The notes under the pieces were generated by a model, which searched no databases, was not told where the DNA came from, and worked only from the letters and a program-made list of their open reading frames with translations. Positions 26,318-36,028 of a DNA stretch of 64,000 nt are shown here, in pieces. Made by a program: the position numbers and the translations under genes. This DNA is from CAVXFS01 sp963761115 (GTDB lineage Bacteria; Pseudomonadota; Gammaproteobacteria; Burkholderiales; Gallionellaceae): the NCBI GenBank assembly GCA_963761115.1, contig CAVXFS010000003.1, positions 496,001-560,000 on the forward strand, written 5' to 3'. How positions within the stretch are numbered: the stretch's first letter is position 1; each line of letters opens with the position of its first letter.

Positions 26318-26379
26318 TCAAACTGGATGATCCGGGTTTTAAATCCGGATCCCGGTAAGTTGGTTGCCTGTAAGAAAAT

Positions 26380-26414
26380 GCAAACGCGGAGGATTTTCCT
26401 CCGCGTTTGCTTTT
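26380..26414 (+). terminator. Strong terminator of the OmpA-family gene
   Basis: Perfect 14-bp stem (26380-26393 with 26397-26410), a 3-nt loop and a TTTT tail; AAAA just before the stem lets it work on the other strand too. It lies in the 434-bp gene-free stretch 26318-26751, which otherwise holds only the second hairpin described next. Confidence 0.9.
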
Positions 26415-26487
26415 GGGGTATGCGTTAACTGATCATTGCAAAGACGCCTGCATCGGTAATCATTTCGAGCAAGTCATATTCTGTGAG

Positions 26488-26514
26488 AATGCCCGGAATT
26501 TACGGGCATTTTAT
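26488..26514 (+). terminator. Second terminator-like hairpin
   Basis: Stem AATGCCCG / CGGGCATT with a 7-nt loop, followed by TTATG. It lies 75 bp after the stronger terminator. It is either a backup terminator or the end of an undetected short transcript. Confidence 0.6.
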
Positions 26515-26751
26515 GCCTTCATGCGGGACTCAACAGATTCGGACTGCTGGATTTCGGCATGATGTTAAGCCAACCAATTCACCCGCCACCCGGATGTCAT
26601 TCTGCACCCGGGATCAGTAAATTCAAGTAGCCATATCCAGAGCAAAGGTATGCCGGATATGAGCGAAATCCGGTTTTCTCCTATCAACCTGCCGCACAAT
26701 TACTTACAATTCAATCACGCCGTTTCCCCGGTAACCTGTGGACAGCAATTC

Positions 26752-27378
26752 ATGAGGCTTCTTTCTTTTTGCATATCGGCTGTATTCCTCTGGTCGGGTT
26801 TTTATTCCCATGCCAGTGCCGGCACCATCGCGACGACTATCCCGCTCAACCAGAATCTGGCTGCAGTCGGTTACGCCAAAAATGGCATGCAATCCGGTTG
26901 CGGACTTCGCGCCACCGGATCAACCAAGGATGACATTTGGCTCAATGTGTTGATAGACGTCTTCATGCAGGAAAATGGTGTCACTTTCGGCATGTTCAAG
27001 GTGGTTGCCAACAAAGTGAAAATGAAAGACGGTGCACCGGTAATGCGGAATGGAAAACTTGTCTATTCAAGCATCGGCAAGATCCATAAGGCTTGGATAC
27101 GCACCGACTCGGGTAAACAGCCGGTGATCTACAAGAATGGTGAATCATCCCACAGCGATGGCTACATGACTTCAATGGAATTTTCCAGCACCATGGAATT
27201 GCTGAGCGCCATTCAGCAAAACAGCTTTCTGGTCGCTTACGTAAAAAACGAAAATGGCATTCCGGATGTGTTTCGGTTCAATCAAAAGATAAGCCCGCTG
27301 GAATCAAAAAAATTATCCATCTGCATGAAAAATTTGCGTGACACGATCGAAAAAAGCCTGGCTGGGAAAGGACTTTAA
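26752..27378 (+). CDS. Exported hypothetical protein
   Basis: 208 residues from the ATG at 26752, which begins a clear signal peptide (MRLLSFCISAVFLWSGFYSHASAG); the frame extends upstream to 26650 without one. I recognise no family. The mature protein is mixed alpha/beta in composition, with two Cys (SGCGLRATGS near the start and LSICMKNLRD near the end) that could form a disulfide. No operon partner; dnaE starts 215 bp further on. Confidence 0.7.
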   Translation: MRLLSFCISAVFLWSGFYSHASAGTIATTIPLNQNLAAVGYAKNGMQSGCGLRATGSTKDDIWLNVLIDVFMQENGVTFGMFKVVANKVKMKDGAPVMRNGKLVYSSIGKIHKAWIRTDSGKQPVIYKNGESSHSDGYMTSMEFSSTMELLSAIQQNSFLVAYVKNENGIPDVFRFNQKISPLESKKLSICMKNLRDTIEKSLAGKGL

Positions 27379-27593
27379 TCGCGAGTTGCGCAGCAAACAT
27401 TCCGGGCTGCCGGCTCTGGCAGCCGGCAAGGCCGGCATAGTTGCCTGAATATCTTTGTTTTCCCCTTTGAATTCTCGTCTTGCATTGCTGCCCCGGATCA
27501 TTTTGCCGGCCCGGGATGCGTGAGAAAAATTCTTTGGGATGGGTGGCGCGATTGGAGTGGTAAAATTTGGTCAAGAATCCATACCTGCCCGTC

Positions 27594-30500
27594 ATGCCTG
27601 ATCCCGATTTCATCCATTTGCGTTTGCATAGCGAATATTCCATCGCTGATGGTATCGTGCGCATCCCGGAAGCGGTTGCCGCAGCGAAACAGGATGCAAT
27701 GCCCGCACTGGCGCTTACCGATCTCAACAATTTATTTGGGCTGGTCAAGTTTTATCAGGCGATGCGCGGCAGCGGCATCAAGCCGGTCATCGGTTGCGAC
27801 GTGTTCATCAGCAATGAGGTTGAGCGCGAACAGCCATATCGTTTATTGCTGTTATGCCAATCCAACGCAGGATATCTGCATTTGTGCGACTTGCTTACGC
27901 GTGCCTATCGGGAAAACCAGTACCGCGGCCGTCCCGAGGTCGACAGGAAATGGTTTCGCAAAGGGACTGATGGGCTGATCGCCCTGTCCGGCGGGCATCT
28001 CGGCGAAGTTGGTGCTGCGTTGTTGAATGGCAACAAAGTTGCTGCGCAGCAAATCGCGCAGGAATACGCCGGCTTGTTTCCTGCGCGTTTCTATCTGGAA
28101 GTGCAACGTACCGGCTACGCCCGCGAGGAAGTGTGCCTGCGCGACACAGCGCAGCTTGCGGAAAAGCTCGGGCTGCCGGTGGTGGCTACTCATCCGGTGC
28201 AGTTCCTGACCATTGACGATTTCAAGGCGCACGAGGCGCGCGTTTGTATTGCCGAAGGCTATGTGCTGAACGACAAGCGCCGGGCCCGCCGCTTCACCGC
28301 CCAGCAATATTTCAAGACCCAGGCCGAGATGGTGGAATTGTTCGCCGACCTGCCGGAAGCGTTGCAAAACAGTGTGGAGATCGCCAAGCGCTGTAACCTC
28401 GCGCTTAACCTTGGCAAGGCACACCTGCCGGAATTTCCCACACCCAACGGCGAGAGCCTGGACAATTTCCTGCGCACCGAATCCGAGCTGGGCCTGCAAA
28501 TACGCATGGCGCAATTATTTCCCGACGAGATCCAGCGTGCAGCGAAGATGCAGGAATATTCCGCGCGCCTTGCATTCGAGATCGAGACCATCATCAAGAT
28601 GGGTTTCCCCGGCTACTTCCTGATCGTGGCCGATTTTATCCGCTGGGCGAAAGGCAACGGCGTGCCGGTGGGGCCGGGTCGCGGTTCCGGTGCCGGCTCG
28701 TTGGTGGCATACAGCCTGGGCATCACCGATCTCGATCCCTTGCGTTATGCGCTGCTGTTCGAGCGTTTCCTCAATCCAGAGCGCGTGTCGATGCCTGACT
28801 TCGATGTGGACTTTTGCCAGGATGGGCGTGAGCGCGTGATCGAATATGTGCGAAATAAATATGGCGCGCAAAACGTATCGCAGATCGCCACCTTTGGCAC
28901 CATGGCATCCAAGGCAGTGATCCGCGACGTTGGGCGCGTGCTCGATTTTCCTTATGGCCTGTGTGATCGGCTATCCAAGCTGGTGCCGATTGAAGGCGTG
29001 AAGCCGGTATCGCTGAGGAAGGCGCGCGAGATGGAGCCGGAATTCAATGCCATCATCAATAGCGAGGAAGGTGTGGAAGAACTGCTCGAACTGGGCGAGC
29101 GGCTGGAAGATCTGACGCGCAATGTCGGCATGCACGCGGGCGGCGTGCTGATCGCGCCGGGCAAGCTGACCGATTTTTGTCCGCTGTATTGCGCCGAGGG
29201 CAGCGACAGCGTGGTGAGCCAGTTGGACAAGGATGACGTGGAAGCGGTCGGCCTGGTGAAGTTCGACTTTCTGGGACTGCGCACGCTGACCATCATCGAC
29301 TGGGCGGCGAAATATGTGCGCATGATGCCGCAGCTGGAATCCTTCGACATCGAGACCATCCCGCTCGACGACAAGGCGACCTACGACCGCATCTTCAAGA
29401 CCGCGAACACCACGGCGGTGTTCCAGTTCGAATCGCGCGGCATGAAGGATACGCTGGTCAAGGCCAAGCCAGACTGCCTGGAAGACCTGATCGCGTTGAA
29501 CGCGTTGTATCGTCCAGGCCCGATGGATTACATACCGGATTTCGTCAACCGCAAACATGGCCGCGAGAGCGTGGTGATGCCGCATCCCAGCCTGGAAAAG
29601 GTCCTCGCCACCACCTATGGCATCATGGTCTACCAGGAGCAGGTGATGCAGGCGGCGCAGGTAGTCGCGGGCTACAGCCTTGGCGAAGCGGACCTGCTGC
29701 GTCGCGCGATGGGCAAGAAGAAGGCCGAAGAGATGGCGCAGCAGCGCGAAATTTTCGTTGCGGGCGCGGCAAACAACGCCATCGGTGCGAAACAGGCGAA
29801 CGATATCTTCGACATGATGGAAAAGTTCGCCGGCTATGGCTTCAACAAGTCGCACGCCGCCGCCTACTCGGTCGTCGCCTACCAGACTGCCTACCTCAAG
29901 TGCCACCACCCTGCCGCGTTCATGGCAGCGACCCTGACTTCGGAAATGGACAATACCGACAAGGTCAGTTTCTTCTATCAGGACACCCTCCAGCAAGGCG
30001 TGCGCATCCTGCCGCCGGACATCAATTCGTCCGGCTACCGCTTTGCACCGGTGGATGAGCAGACCATCTCCTACGGCCTTGGCGCGATCAAGGGCACCGG
30101 CGAGGCGGCGATAGAGAACATCGTTGCGGCACGCAAGCAAGGCGCGTTCAAGGACTTGTTCGAGTTTTGCCGCCGCGTGGACAAGCGCATCGTCAATCGT
30201 CGTTCGATCGAGGCGCTGATCCGGGCGGGTGCGTTTGATTCGATCACGGATCATCGTCATCAATTGATGGCTTCGCTTGATGCGGCGCTGGGCAGCGCCG
30301 AGCAGCAGGCGCGCGCGGCCAACCAGAACAGCCTGTTCGACGATGATGCAGAAGTGGCGATAATGGCACTGCAGGCCGACGTGCCGCGATGGGGCATGCG
30401 CGAATTACTGCAGAATGAAAAGCTTGCGCTGGGGGCCTATCTCAGTGGCCATCCATACCAGGAGTATGCGGTGGAATTGGACAGCTTCGTCAAGTGCAAG

Positions 30501-31079
30501 CTGTCTGAGTTGTCGCCGGCCATGGTGCAACCGGCCGGCAACAATGGCAATTTCGGTGGAGGTCGCCGCGCAGCAATGCAACTGGTGCTGGCTGGTATGG
30601 TATCCAGCGTGCGCATCCAGCAGTCGCGGCGTGGACGCATGGGCATTGTTACGTTGGATGACGGCAGTGCGCAAGTCGAGATGACCGTGTTTAACGAATT
30701 ATTCGAGGAAAGTCGTCCGTGGATACGCGAGGATGACCTGCTGGTGGTGGAAGGCAAGGCCAGCCTCGACAATTATTCCGGCAACATGCGCGTCACGGCA
30801 GATAAGCTGTACGATTTTGCTTCGGCGCGCACCAACTTCGCCAGGTATCTGGAGCTGACAATAGATTCCGAAAAGCAGATACGCGCTGTCCAGTTGCGGG
30901 ACCTGTTGACACCTTATCGCGACGGCAAATGTCCGGTGGTTATGCACTACAGCAATGCCGTTGGCAGCACGCAATTAAGGCTGGGCGAAGAGTGGTGCGT
31001 CACCCTGCACGACGACCTGATCGACGGTTTGAGCAAGCTGCTGGGTGAGGGAAATGTACGTATCAGGTATGCGGCATGA
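27594..31079 (+). CDS. dnaE: DNA polymerase III subunit alpha
   Basis: 1161-residue replicative polymerase. I chose the ATG at 27594 (MPDPDFIHLRLHSEYSIADG) over an upstream TTG because it matches the PHP-domain start. The palm has PDFDVDFCQDGRERVIEYV with catalytic Asp residues, GPGRGSGAGSLVAY lies before it, and the fingers contain the YRPGPMDYIPDF and GYGFNKSHAAAYSVVAYQTAYLK motifs. The OB fold near residues 990-1070 (GMVSSVRIQQSRRGRMGIVTLDD) and a C-terminal tau-binding region complete it. Length is normal. Confidence 0.98.
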   Translation: MPDPDFIHLRLHSEYSIADGIVRIPEAVAAAKQDAMPALALTDLNNLFGLVKFYQAMRGSGIKPVIGCDVFISNEVEREQPYRLLLLCQSNAGYLHLCDLLTRAYRENQYRGRPEVDRKWFRKGTDGLIALSGGHLGEVGAALLNGNKVAAQQIAQEYAGLFPARFYLEVQRTGYAREEVCLRDTAQLAEKLGLPVVATHPVQFLTIDDFKAHEARVCIAEGYVLNDKRRARRFTAQQYFKTQAEMVELFADLPEALQNSVEIAKRCNLALNLGKAHLPEFPTPNGESLDNFLRTESELGLQIRMAQLFPDEIQRAAKMQEYSARLAFEIETIIKMGFPGYFLIVADFIRWAKGNGVPVGPGRGSGAGSLVAYSLGITDLDPLRYALLFERFLNPERVSMPDFDVDFCQDGRERVIEYVRNKYGAQNVSQIATFGTMASKAVIRDVGRVLDFPYGLCDRLSKLVPIEGVKPVSLRKAREMEPEFNAIINSEEGVEELLELGERLEDLTRNVGMHAGGVLIAPGKLTDFCPLYCAEGSDSVVSQLDKDDVEAVGLVKFDFLGLRTLTIIDWAAKYVRMMPQLESFDIETIPLDDKATYDRIFKTANTTAVFQFESRGMKDTLVKAKPDCLEDLIALNALYRPGPMDYIPDFVNRKHGRESVVMPHPSLEKVLATTYGIMVYQEQVMQAAQVVAGYSLGEADLLRRAMGKKKAEEMAQQREIFVAGAANNAIGAKQANDIFDMMEKFAGYGFNKSHAAAYSVVAYQTAYLKCHHPAAFMAATLTSEMDNTDKVSFFYQDTLQQGVRILPPDINSSGYRFAPVDEQTISYGLGAIKGTGEAAIENIVAARKQGAFKDLFEFCRRVDKRIVNRRSIEALIRAGAFDSITDHRHQLMASLDAALGSAEQQARAANQNSLFDDDAEVAIMALQADVPRWGMRELLQNEKLALGAYLSGHPYQEYAVELDSFVKCKLSELSPAMVQPAGNNGNFGGGRRAAMQLVLAGMVSSVRIQQSRRGRMGIVTLDDGSAQVEMTVFNELFEESRPWIREDDLLVVEGKASLDNYSGNMRVTADKLYDFASARTNFARYLELTIDSEKQIRAVQLRDLLTPYRDGKCPVVMHYSNAVGSTQLRLGEEWCVTLHDDLIDGLSKLLGEGNVRIRYAA

Positions 31080-31275
31080 ATCTGGCACCTGCCCGGCTTT
31101 TGTTCAGGGGATTTAATGAATATATAATTCCAGCTGCGCGGAACACGGGCATCTTCTTTGTGTCCAAACTCGCGTTGCCAGACGAAGCCCTCGAATCCGG
31201 CAGGCGCAGTAGTGGTAAACTGTTTTTTCTTGGCAAGCGACCGATATTGGACAACTTACTTAAAGGAGCCAGACC

Positions 31276-31935
31276 ATGAACAAGCTATTAGCTGCAACAA
31301 TAATTTCCGCCATGTTTATTGCACCGGCATTTGCCGAGGAATCCCCATCCATGGCCGACATCATGCATTCATCCCCGGACATAATGTCGCCCGGGCAAAT
31401 GCATGGGCAGGAGCCTGCCGACGAGGAAGGTGATTGTGATTCTGCCGAACATGGCATGGGTGGTCAGGCAATGATGGGTATGAATGGGGATTATGGCCGT
31501 CACGGCTATGGCATGGGCAGAATGGGCGAACATGAAGGATTCGGCAGGGGCGGCCGCGGATACGGCATGATGGGTCCCGGCGCCGAAATGATGATGGAGC
31601 CGAATATGCATAGGCTCGAGGCACTGGGGTTGAGTGAAGAGCAGCAGGCTAAGATCACTCCGCTTGCCGACAAGCTCAAGCATGACAATTGGGCCACGCA
31701 AGGCTTGATCAACGATGAGACGGCAAAACTGCGTGACCTGTATGAAGCGGATAAACGCGATCCTGTCGTCATCGACAAGGAATACAAGAAGATATTTGAC
31801 CTGAAACGCAAGATGATCGAGACCTACCTGGAAGCGCAAAACCGCATCGAAGCAGTACTGACGCCTGAACAACGTACCCAGATGAGATCAGCCCGCCACC
31901 ACATGCGTGGCATGTATGGGCGTCATATGCAATAA
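31276..31935 (+). CDS. Periplasmic Spy/CpxP-like protein with Met/His/Gly-rich N-terminus
   Basis: 219 residues. Signal peptide (MNKLLAATIISAMFIAPAFA), then about 90 residues rich in Met, His and Gly (MGGQAMMGMNGDYGRHGYGMG), then a helical LTxxQ-type domain (ALGLSEEQQAKITPLADKL and VLTPEQRTQMRSARHHMRGM). The family includes Spy/CpxP chaperones and periplasmic metal-resistance proteins such as ZraP. The Met/His-rich stretch suggests binding of copper, zinc or another metal. A strong AAAGGAG site precedes the start. Confidence 0.82.
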   Translation: MNKLLAATIISAMFIAPAFAEESPSMADIMHSSPDIMSPGQMHGQEPADEEGDCDSAEHGMGGQAMMGMNGDYGRHGYGMGRMGEHEGFGRGGRGYGMMGPGAEMMMEPNMHRLEALGLSEEQQAKITPLADKLKHDNWATQGLINDETAKLRDLYEADKRDPVVIDKEYKKIFDLKRKMIETYLEAQNRIEAVLTPEQRTQMRSARHHMRGMYGRHMQ

Positions 31936-31945
31936 GTCTTGTGGA

Positions 31946-31980
31946 CATGGGCGCGCCGTATGCTGTGCGCCCATGGTTTC
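31946..31980 (+). terminator. Possible terminator after the Spy-like gene
   Basis: Stem CATGGGCGC / GCGCCCATG with a 12-nt loop, 10 bp after the stop. The tail GTTTCC is poor in T, so termination would be weak. Confidence 0.4.
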
Positions 31981-32093
31981 CTGCCTGAATGCAACTTCCG
32001 GGTTGTTCGAATTATCTCCCTGGTGTTTCCTCGACTCCTGTTGCGCATGGTCCGGGAGACTTTTGCTGACGCTGCCCTGGCTTACCCGGTCAA

Positions 32094-32558
32094 TTACCAG
32101 ACATGGGCAAGGAAGCCCAGGGCATTGATAAGGAAGATATACAAGGTCGGAGAGTTCGATTTCGGCGGAGTATAATTTATTGAACGAGGAGGTGCTTTTT
32201 GCACCGCTTGTTTCTTCATCCATTCGGGGGTTGATCCGGCTTTGGTTGAAGGGGGGGGTGTTGACGCAGCTACTGTCGGAGACGCCGCCGATCCTGAACC
32301 GGTTGTCGAGGCGGCGACCGCAACGGGCAAAGACCGGGAAGGTAATGTTGTCCCTGGCGGAATCAACACCTCGGGGTCACATTCCTTTTTGGCATCAGGT
32401 GTCCATGCTGCCGTCCGCTCGCATTCGCCTTGGGCATTCCTGGCGATTTTCCCGTCGGCATTATGAACATATGCGCCTCCGTCACCATGCTTTGCCGGGG
32501 AAAAGACCGCGCAACTTTGCAGGAATAATGCCAGGGAAAAGATTAAATAGCGTCTCAT
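32094..32558 (-). CDS. Small lipoprotein with OmpA-like Cys module
   Basis: 154 residues. A lipoprotein signal (MRRYLIFSLALFLQSCAVFS; lipobox LQSC) is followed by a module (GECERTAAWTPDAKKECDPE) that resembles the region after the signal peptide of the OmpA-family protein at 25.6 kb. A Ser/Thr/Pro-rich linker and a hydrophobic C-terminus (PTLYIFLINALGFLAHVW) follow. No known family is recognised. The Cys pair suggests a disulfide-bonded loop exposed in the periplasm. Confidence 0.7.
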   Translation of the reverse strand: MRRYLIFSLALFLQSCAVFSPAKHGDGGAYVHNADGKIARNAQGECERTAAWTPDAKKECDPEVLIPPGTTLPSRSLPVAVAASTTGSGSAASPTVAASTPPPSTKAGSTPEWMKKQAVQKAPPRSINYTPPKSNSPTLYIFLINALGFLAHVW

Positions 32559-32772
32559 GTCGATCTGAATCAGAATTGTCCGTACAGACCATACACTATC
32601 AGCAATATCCCTTAATCACAATAAGATGGCATAGAGAGAAGGGGGTGTCGCCAGGCAACTTGCCATAGCCCATGCCCGGGACAGTTATCTGGAATACCCG
32701 TCGTCGCAAGTGGCAGGTGTCTTGCATTACGCATATCGCCCGCCAACCTAACTTTATTATGATCTGCTGTAT

Positions 32773-32801
32773 TTTTCATTTGAAGGCCCGAAGCGTATAA
32801 T
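32773..32801 (+). promoter_or_regulatory. Sigma-70 promoter of the ATP-grasp/alpha-E/Anbu operon
   Basis: TTTTCA at 32773-32778, 17-bp spacer, perfect TATAAT at 32796-32801. The inferred start leaves only about 22 nt before the ATG at 32830, and that leader has no evident Shine-Dalgarno sequence. Confidence 0.65.
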
Positions 32802-32829
32802 CAGAATCAAATCACAATTGCACGACTAA

Positions 32830-34269
32830 ATGTCTCTGGATTTCAATTCATACGATACGGAAAATTTTTACGACGAGTTGATTTTGTCCCCTGGCGTGCC
32901 GCGGCCGGGTTCCAGGATACTGGTCGAACGTATCGAATCTTTGCAGGACGGTAATATTCTTGGCCGCCAGAAAGCGGCAGAAGCTGCCATGTTCAACATG
33001 GGCGTCACCTTTACCGTTTACGGCAGCGATGAAGGCACCGAAAAGATCTTTCCCTTCGACATCATTCCGCGCATCGTGGAAGCCGATGACTGGTCATATA
33101 TCGAACGTGGTCTGAAACAGCGCATTCAAGCGCTGAACCTGTTTCTGGACGACATCTATCACGATCAGAAAATCCTCAGGGATAAGGCCATACCGAAGGA
33201 GATCATCCGCTCGGCCACTTCGTTCCGACCGCAATGTGTCGGGCTCGACGTGCCGCGCAAGATCTGGTGCCACATCACCGGTACCGATCTGGTACGCGAT
33301 CGGGACGGACAACATTACGTGCTGGAGGACAACCTGCGCTGCCCTTCCGGCGTATCCTATGTGCTGGAAAACCGCCAGGTGCTCAAGCGGACTTTCCCGA
33401 TCGCATTCGAAGCCTCGCGGGTACGGCCGGTGGATGACTATCCGGCGCGCCTGCTGGAGACACTGCAGTATCTGGCTCCCGATCATGTATCCGCACCCAC
33501 TGTCGTGGTGCTGACGCCGGGCATGTACAACTCGGCCTATTTCGAGCACTCGTTCCTGGCGCAACAAATGGGCGTGGAACTGGTGGAGGGAAGCGACCTG
33601 GTGGTGATGGACGGTTTCGTTCACATGCGCACCACGCGCGGCTTCCAGCGCGTGGATGTGATCTACCGCAGGATAGATGACGATTTCATCGACCCCAGGA
33701 CATTCCGTGCCGACTCTGTACTGGGCGTGCCCGGCCTGATCGATGTCTACCGCAACGGCCGTATAGCACTTGCCAATGCCCCCGGCACCGGCATCGCCGA
33801 CGACAAGGCGGTGTATGCCTACCTGCCCAAGATCGTCAAATATTACCTGGATGAAGAGATGATCCTGCCCAACGTGCCCACCTATGTCTGCGCGGACAAA
33901 AAGGAGCGCGAGTACGTGCTGGCCAACCTGGACAAACTGGTGGTCAAGGCCACCAACGAATCTGGCGGCTACGGCATGCTGGTGGGGCCGCATTCGACTC
34001 TGGAGCAACAAGCCGAATTCGCCGGGCTGATCCGCAACAACCCGCGCAACTACATCGCGCAGCCGACTCTTGCCTTGTCGCGTGCGCCGGTCCTGATGGG
34101 AGACCACTTCGAGGGACGGCATATCGACCTGCGTCCCTACATTCTCTATGGCAAGGATATCTACGTGATGCCCGGCGGCCTGACCCGGGTCGCGCTGAAG
34201 AAGGGTTCGCTGGTGGTCAATTCGTCGCAGGGCGGGGGCAGCAAGGATACCTGGGTGCTGAGTCCATGA
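32830..34269 (+). CDS. Circularly permuted ATP-grasp protein
   Basis: 479 residues of the circularly permuted ATP-grasp family (formerly DUF404/DUF407). Typical segments are IPRIVEADDWSYIERGLKQRIQALNLFLDDIYHDQKIL, the ligand-binding YVLEDNLRCPSGVSYVLENR, VVKATNESGGYGMLVGP, and HIDLRPYILYG. The family is thought to ligate a carboxylate to an amine in a peptide-like product, but no product is known. It is first in a three-gene operon with alpha-E and Anbu genes, a conserved neighbourhood. Confidence 0.93.
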   Translation: MSLDFNSYDTENFYDELILSPGVPRPGSRILVERIESLQDGNILGRQKAAEAAMFNMGVTFTVYGSDEGTEKIFPFDIIPRIVEADDWSYIERGLKQRIQALNLFLDDIYHDQKILRDKAIPKEIIRSATSFRPQCVGLDVPRKIWCHITGTDLVRDRDGQHYVLEDNLRCPSGVSYVLENRQVLKRTFPIAFEASRVRPVDDYPARLLETLQYLAPDHVSAPTVVVLTPGMYNSAYFEHSFLAQQMGVELVEGSDLVVMDGFVHMRTTRGFQRVDVIYRRIDDDFIDPRTFRADSVLGVPGLIDVYRNGRIALANAPGTGIADDKAVYAYLPKIVKYYLDEEMILPNVPTYVCADKKEREYVLANLDKLVVKATNESGGYGMLVGPHSTLEQQAEFAGLIRNNPRNYIAQPTLALSRAPVLMGDHFEGRHIDLRPYILYGKDIYVMPGGLTRVALKKGSLVVNSSQGGGSKDTWVLSP

Positions 34270-34306
34270 GCATGCGGGAGATGGATGCGAAAGTGAGCAA
34301 GCCAGC

Positions 34307-35290
34307 ATGCTGAGCCGCGTCGCCAATTCGATCTACTGGATGAGCCGTTATCTGGAACGGGCAGAGAATGTCGCGCGCTTCATCGGTGTCAACCTCAACC
34401 TGAACCTGGACGTGCCAACAGAATTTGGTGAGCAGTGGGCGCCGCTGGTCAATATAACCGGGGATCACGAACTGTTTTCAGAGCGCTATGGCGAACCCAC
34501 GCGCGAGAACGTCATGAACTTTCTCACCTTTGACCGGGAGAACCCGAATTCGATCCTGAGTTGTGTGCGCCATGCACGCGAGAACGCGCGCTCGGTGCGA
34601 GAAATCATCTCGACTGAAATGTGGGAACAGGCGAACCGGTTCTACCTGATGGTCAAGGAAGCTGCCGCGAACAAATCCTCACTGGATAATCCTCACGACT
34701 TCTATACTTCCGTGAAGATGGAAAGCCATCTGTTCGACGGCATCACCGAAGCCACCATGTCCCACAGCGAAGGCTGGCATTTCCTGCAGGTGGGCGAATT
34801 GCTGGAACGTGCCGACAAGACGTCACGCATACTGGACGTGAAATATTACATCCTGTTGCCGGATGTTCACCATATCGGTACGGCTATCGACAACATCCAG
34901 TGGGCGGCGCTGCTGAAGTCGGCGAGCGCACTGGAGATGTACCGCAAGCATTCCAAGCAGATCGACCCGTTCAAGGTGGCCGATTTCCTGATTCTGAACC
35001 GCGATTTCCCGCGCTCGGTGCATTCCTGCCTCGGGCGGGCGGCACTCTCGCTGCATGCCATCACCGATTCGCCGCTGGATGCTTTTAACAACAAGGCCGA
35101 GCAACAGCTGGGTCGGTTGCTGGCGGACCTGAATTTCACCCAGATCGATGAGATAATCCACGGCGGGTTGCATGAATTTCTGGATGATCTGCAGACCGGG
35201 TTGAACCGCCTCGACGATGCTGTGTTCGAAACTTTTTTTACGCTGCGCCCATTGACCGGCATTGGTAGCCAGCAACAATCTCAAGCCTGA
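34307..35290 (+). CDS. Alpha-E domain protein (DUF403)
   Basis: 327-residue all-helical protein starting MLSRVANSIYWMSRYLERAENVARFIGVNLNL, the family hallmark, with RADKTSRILDVKYY and FNNKAEQQLGRLLADL further on. Function is unknown. It always accompanies the ATP-grasp protein upstream and is thought to act with it. The next gene starts 9 bp downstream, so it is in the same operon. Confidence 0.92.
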   Translation: MLSRVANSIYWMSRYLERAENVARFIGVNLNLNLDVPTEFGEQWAPLVNITGDHELFSERYGEPTRENVMNFLTFDRENPNSILSCVRHARENARSVREIISTEMWEQANRFYLMVKEAAANKSSLDNPHDFYTSVKMESHLFDGITEATMSHSEGWHFLQVGELLERADKTSRILDVKYYILLPDVHHIGTAIDNIQWAALLKSASALEMYRKHSKQIDPFKVADFLILNRDFPRSVHSCLGRAALSLHAITDSPLDAFNNKAEQQLGRLLADLNFTQIDEIIHGGLHEFLDDLQTGLNRLDDAVFETFFTLRPLTGIGSQQQSQA

Positions 35291-35299
35291 TATGAAACC

Positions 35300-36028
35300 A
35301 TGACATTCTGCGCAGCAATCAAGGTCAAGGACGGCCTTATCGGGGTCTCCGATACTCGCATTACCTCGGGCTCGGTGCGCACCACTGCGCGCAAGGTGAC
35401 GATCCATCAGCATGGCAAGCATTCCATGTTCCTGATGACTTCCGGATTGCGTTCGGTGCGCGACAAGACATTGACCTACTTCGAGGAAGCGCTGGAGATG
35501 CAAGACACCCATTTCGACAAGCTGTACAAGGCAGTGAATGAGTTCGCGACACAGTTGCGTCGGGTAGCTCTCGAAGACAAGGAAGCACTCAAGGAAGGCG
35601 GACTGGATTTCAACCTGTTCTCGATCGTCGGTGGGCAACTGGAGAATGACAAGGAACACAAGCTCTATATGCTCTATCCGGAAGGGAACTGGGTGGAAGT
35701 GCCGCCGGGATCTCCTTACTTCCTGATCGGCGAGTCGAGTTATGGCAAGCCTATCATCGACCGTGTGCTGCGCTACGAATCCTCGATGGCAGTGGCACTC
35801 AAGGTGGCCTATCTCGCATTCGATTCGACGCGCATCAGTGCAGTCGATGTCGATTTCCCTATCGACGTTGTACTGTACAAACGTGATTCCTACGATATAG
35901 TCCAGCATCGATTCCAGCGCGAGGATCTGCAGCATTTGCCGGAATGGTGGCAGGATCGCTTGCGCAAATCGGTGGAAGAGATGCCGGACGAGTGGGTGAA
36001 CCTGGCGATTTCGAAACTGACGCCATAA
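35300..36028 (+). CDS. Anbu-type proteasome-like peptidase
   Basis: 242 residues of the bacterial proteasome-beta-like Anbu family (COG3484). After Met removal the N-terminal nucleophile Thr1 is exposed (MTFCAAIKVKDGLIGVSDTR). Asp17 and a Lys at position 31 are in place for an Ntn hydrolase, close to the Asp17/Lys33 of proteasome subunits. The operon with ATP-grasp and alpha-E genes is conserved for Anbu; the usual transglutaminase-like gene is not present here. It may process the product of the ATP-grasp enzyme. Confidence 0.9.
   Translation: MTFCAAIKVKDGLIGVSDTRITSGSVRTTARKVTIHQHGKHSMFLMTSGLRSVRDKTLTYFEEALEMQDTHFDKLYKAVNEFATQLRRVALEDKEALKEGGLDFNLFSIVGGQLENDKEHKLYMLYPEGNWVEVPPGSPYFLIGESSYGKPIIDRVLRYESSMAVALKVAYLAFDSTRISAVDVDFPIDVVLYKRDSYDIVQHRFQREDLQHLPEWWQDRLRKSVEEMPDEWVNLAISKLTP

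Noticed and set aside
28971..30263. 430-residue minus-strand ORF opposite dnaE
   Set aside because: The sense strand encodes a complete polymerase; the antisense frame is rich in His/Arg/Gln, typical of shadow frames in GC-rich genes.
31076..31279. 67-residue ORF linking dnaE and the Spy-like gene, with four-base overlaps at both ends
   Set aside because: No recognisable family, no signal peptide and no ribosome binding site of its own; it covers the region where the Spy-like promoter should lie. The two overlaps are intriguing but can occur by chance.
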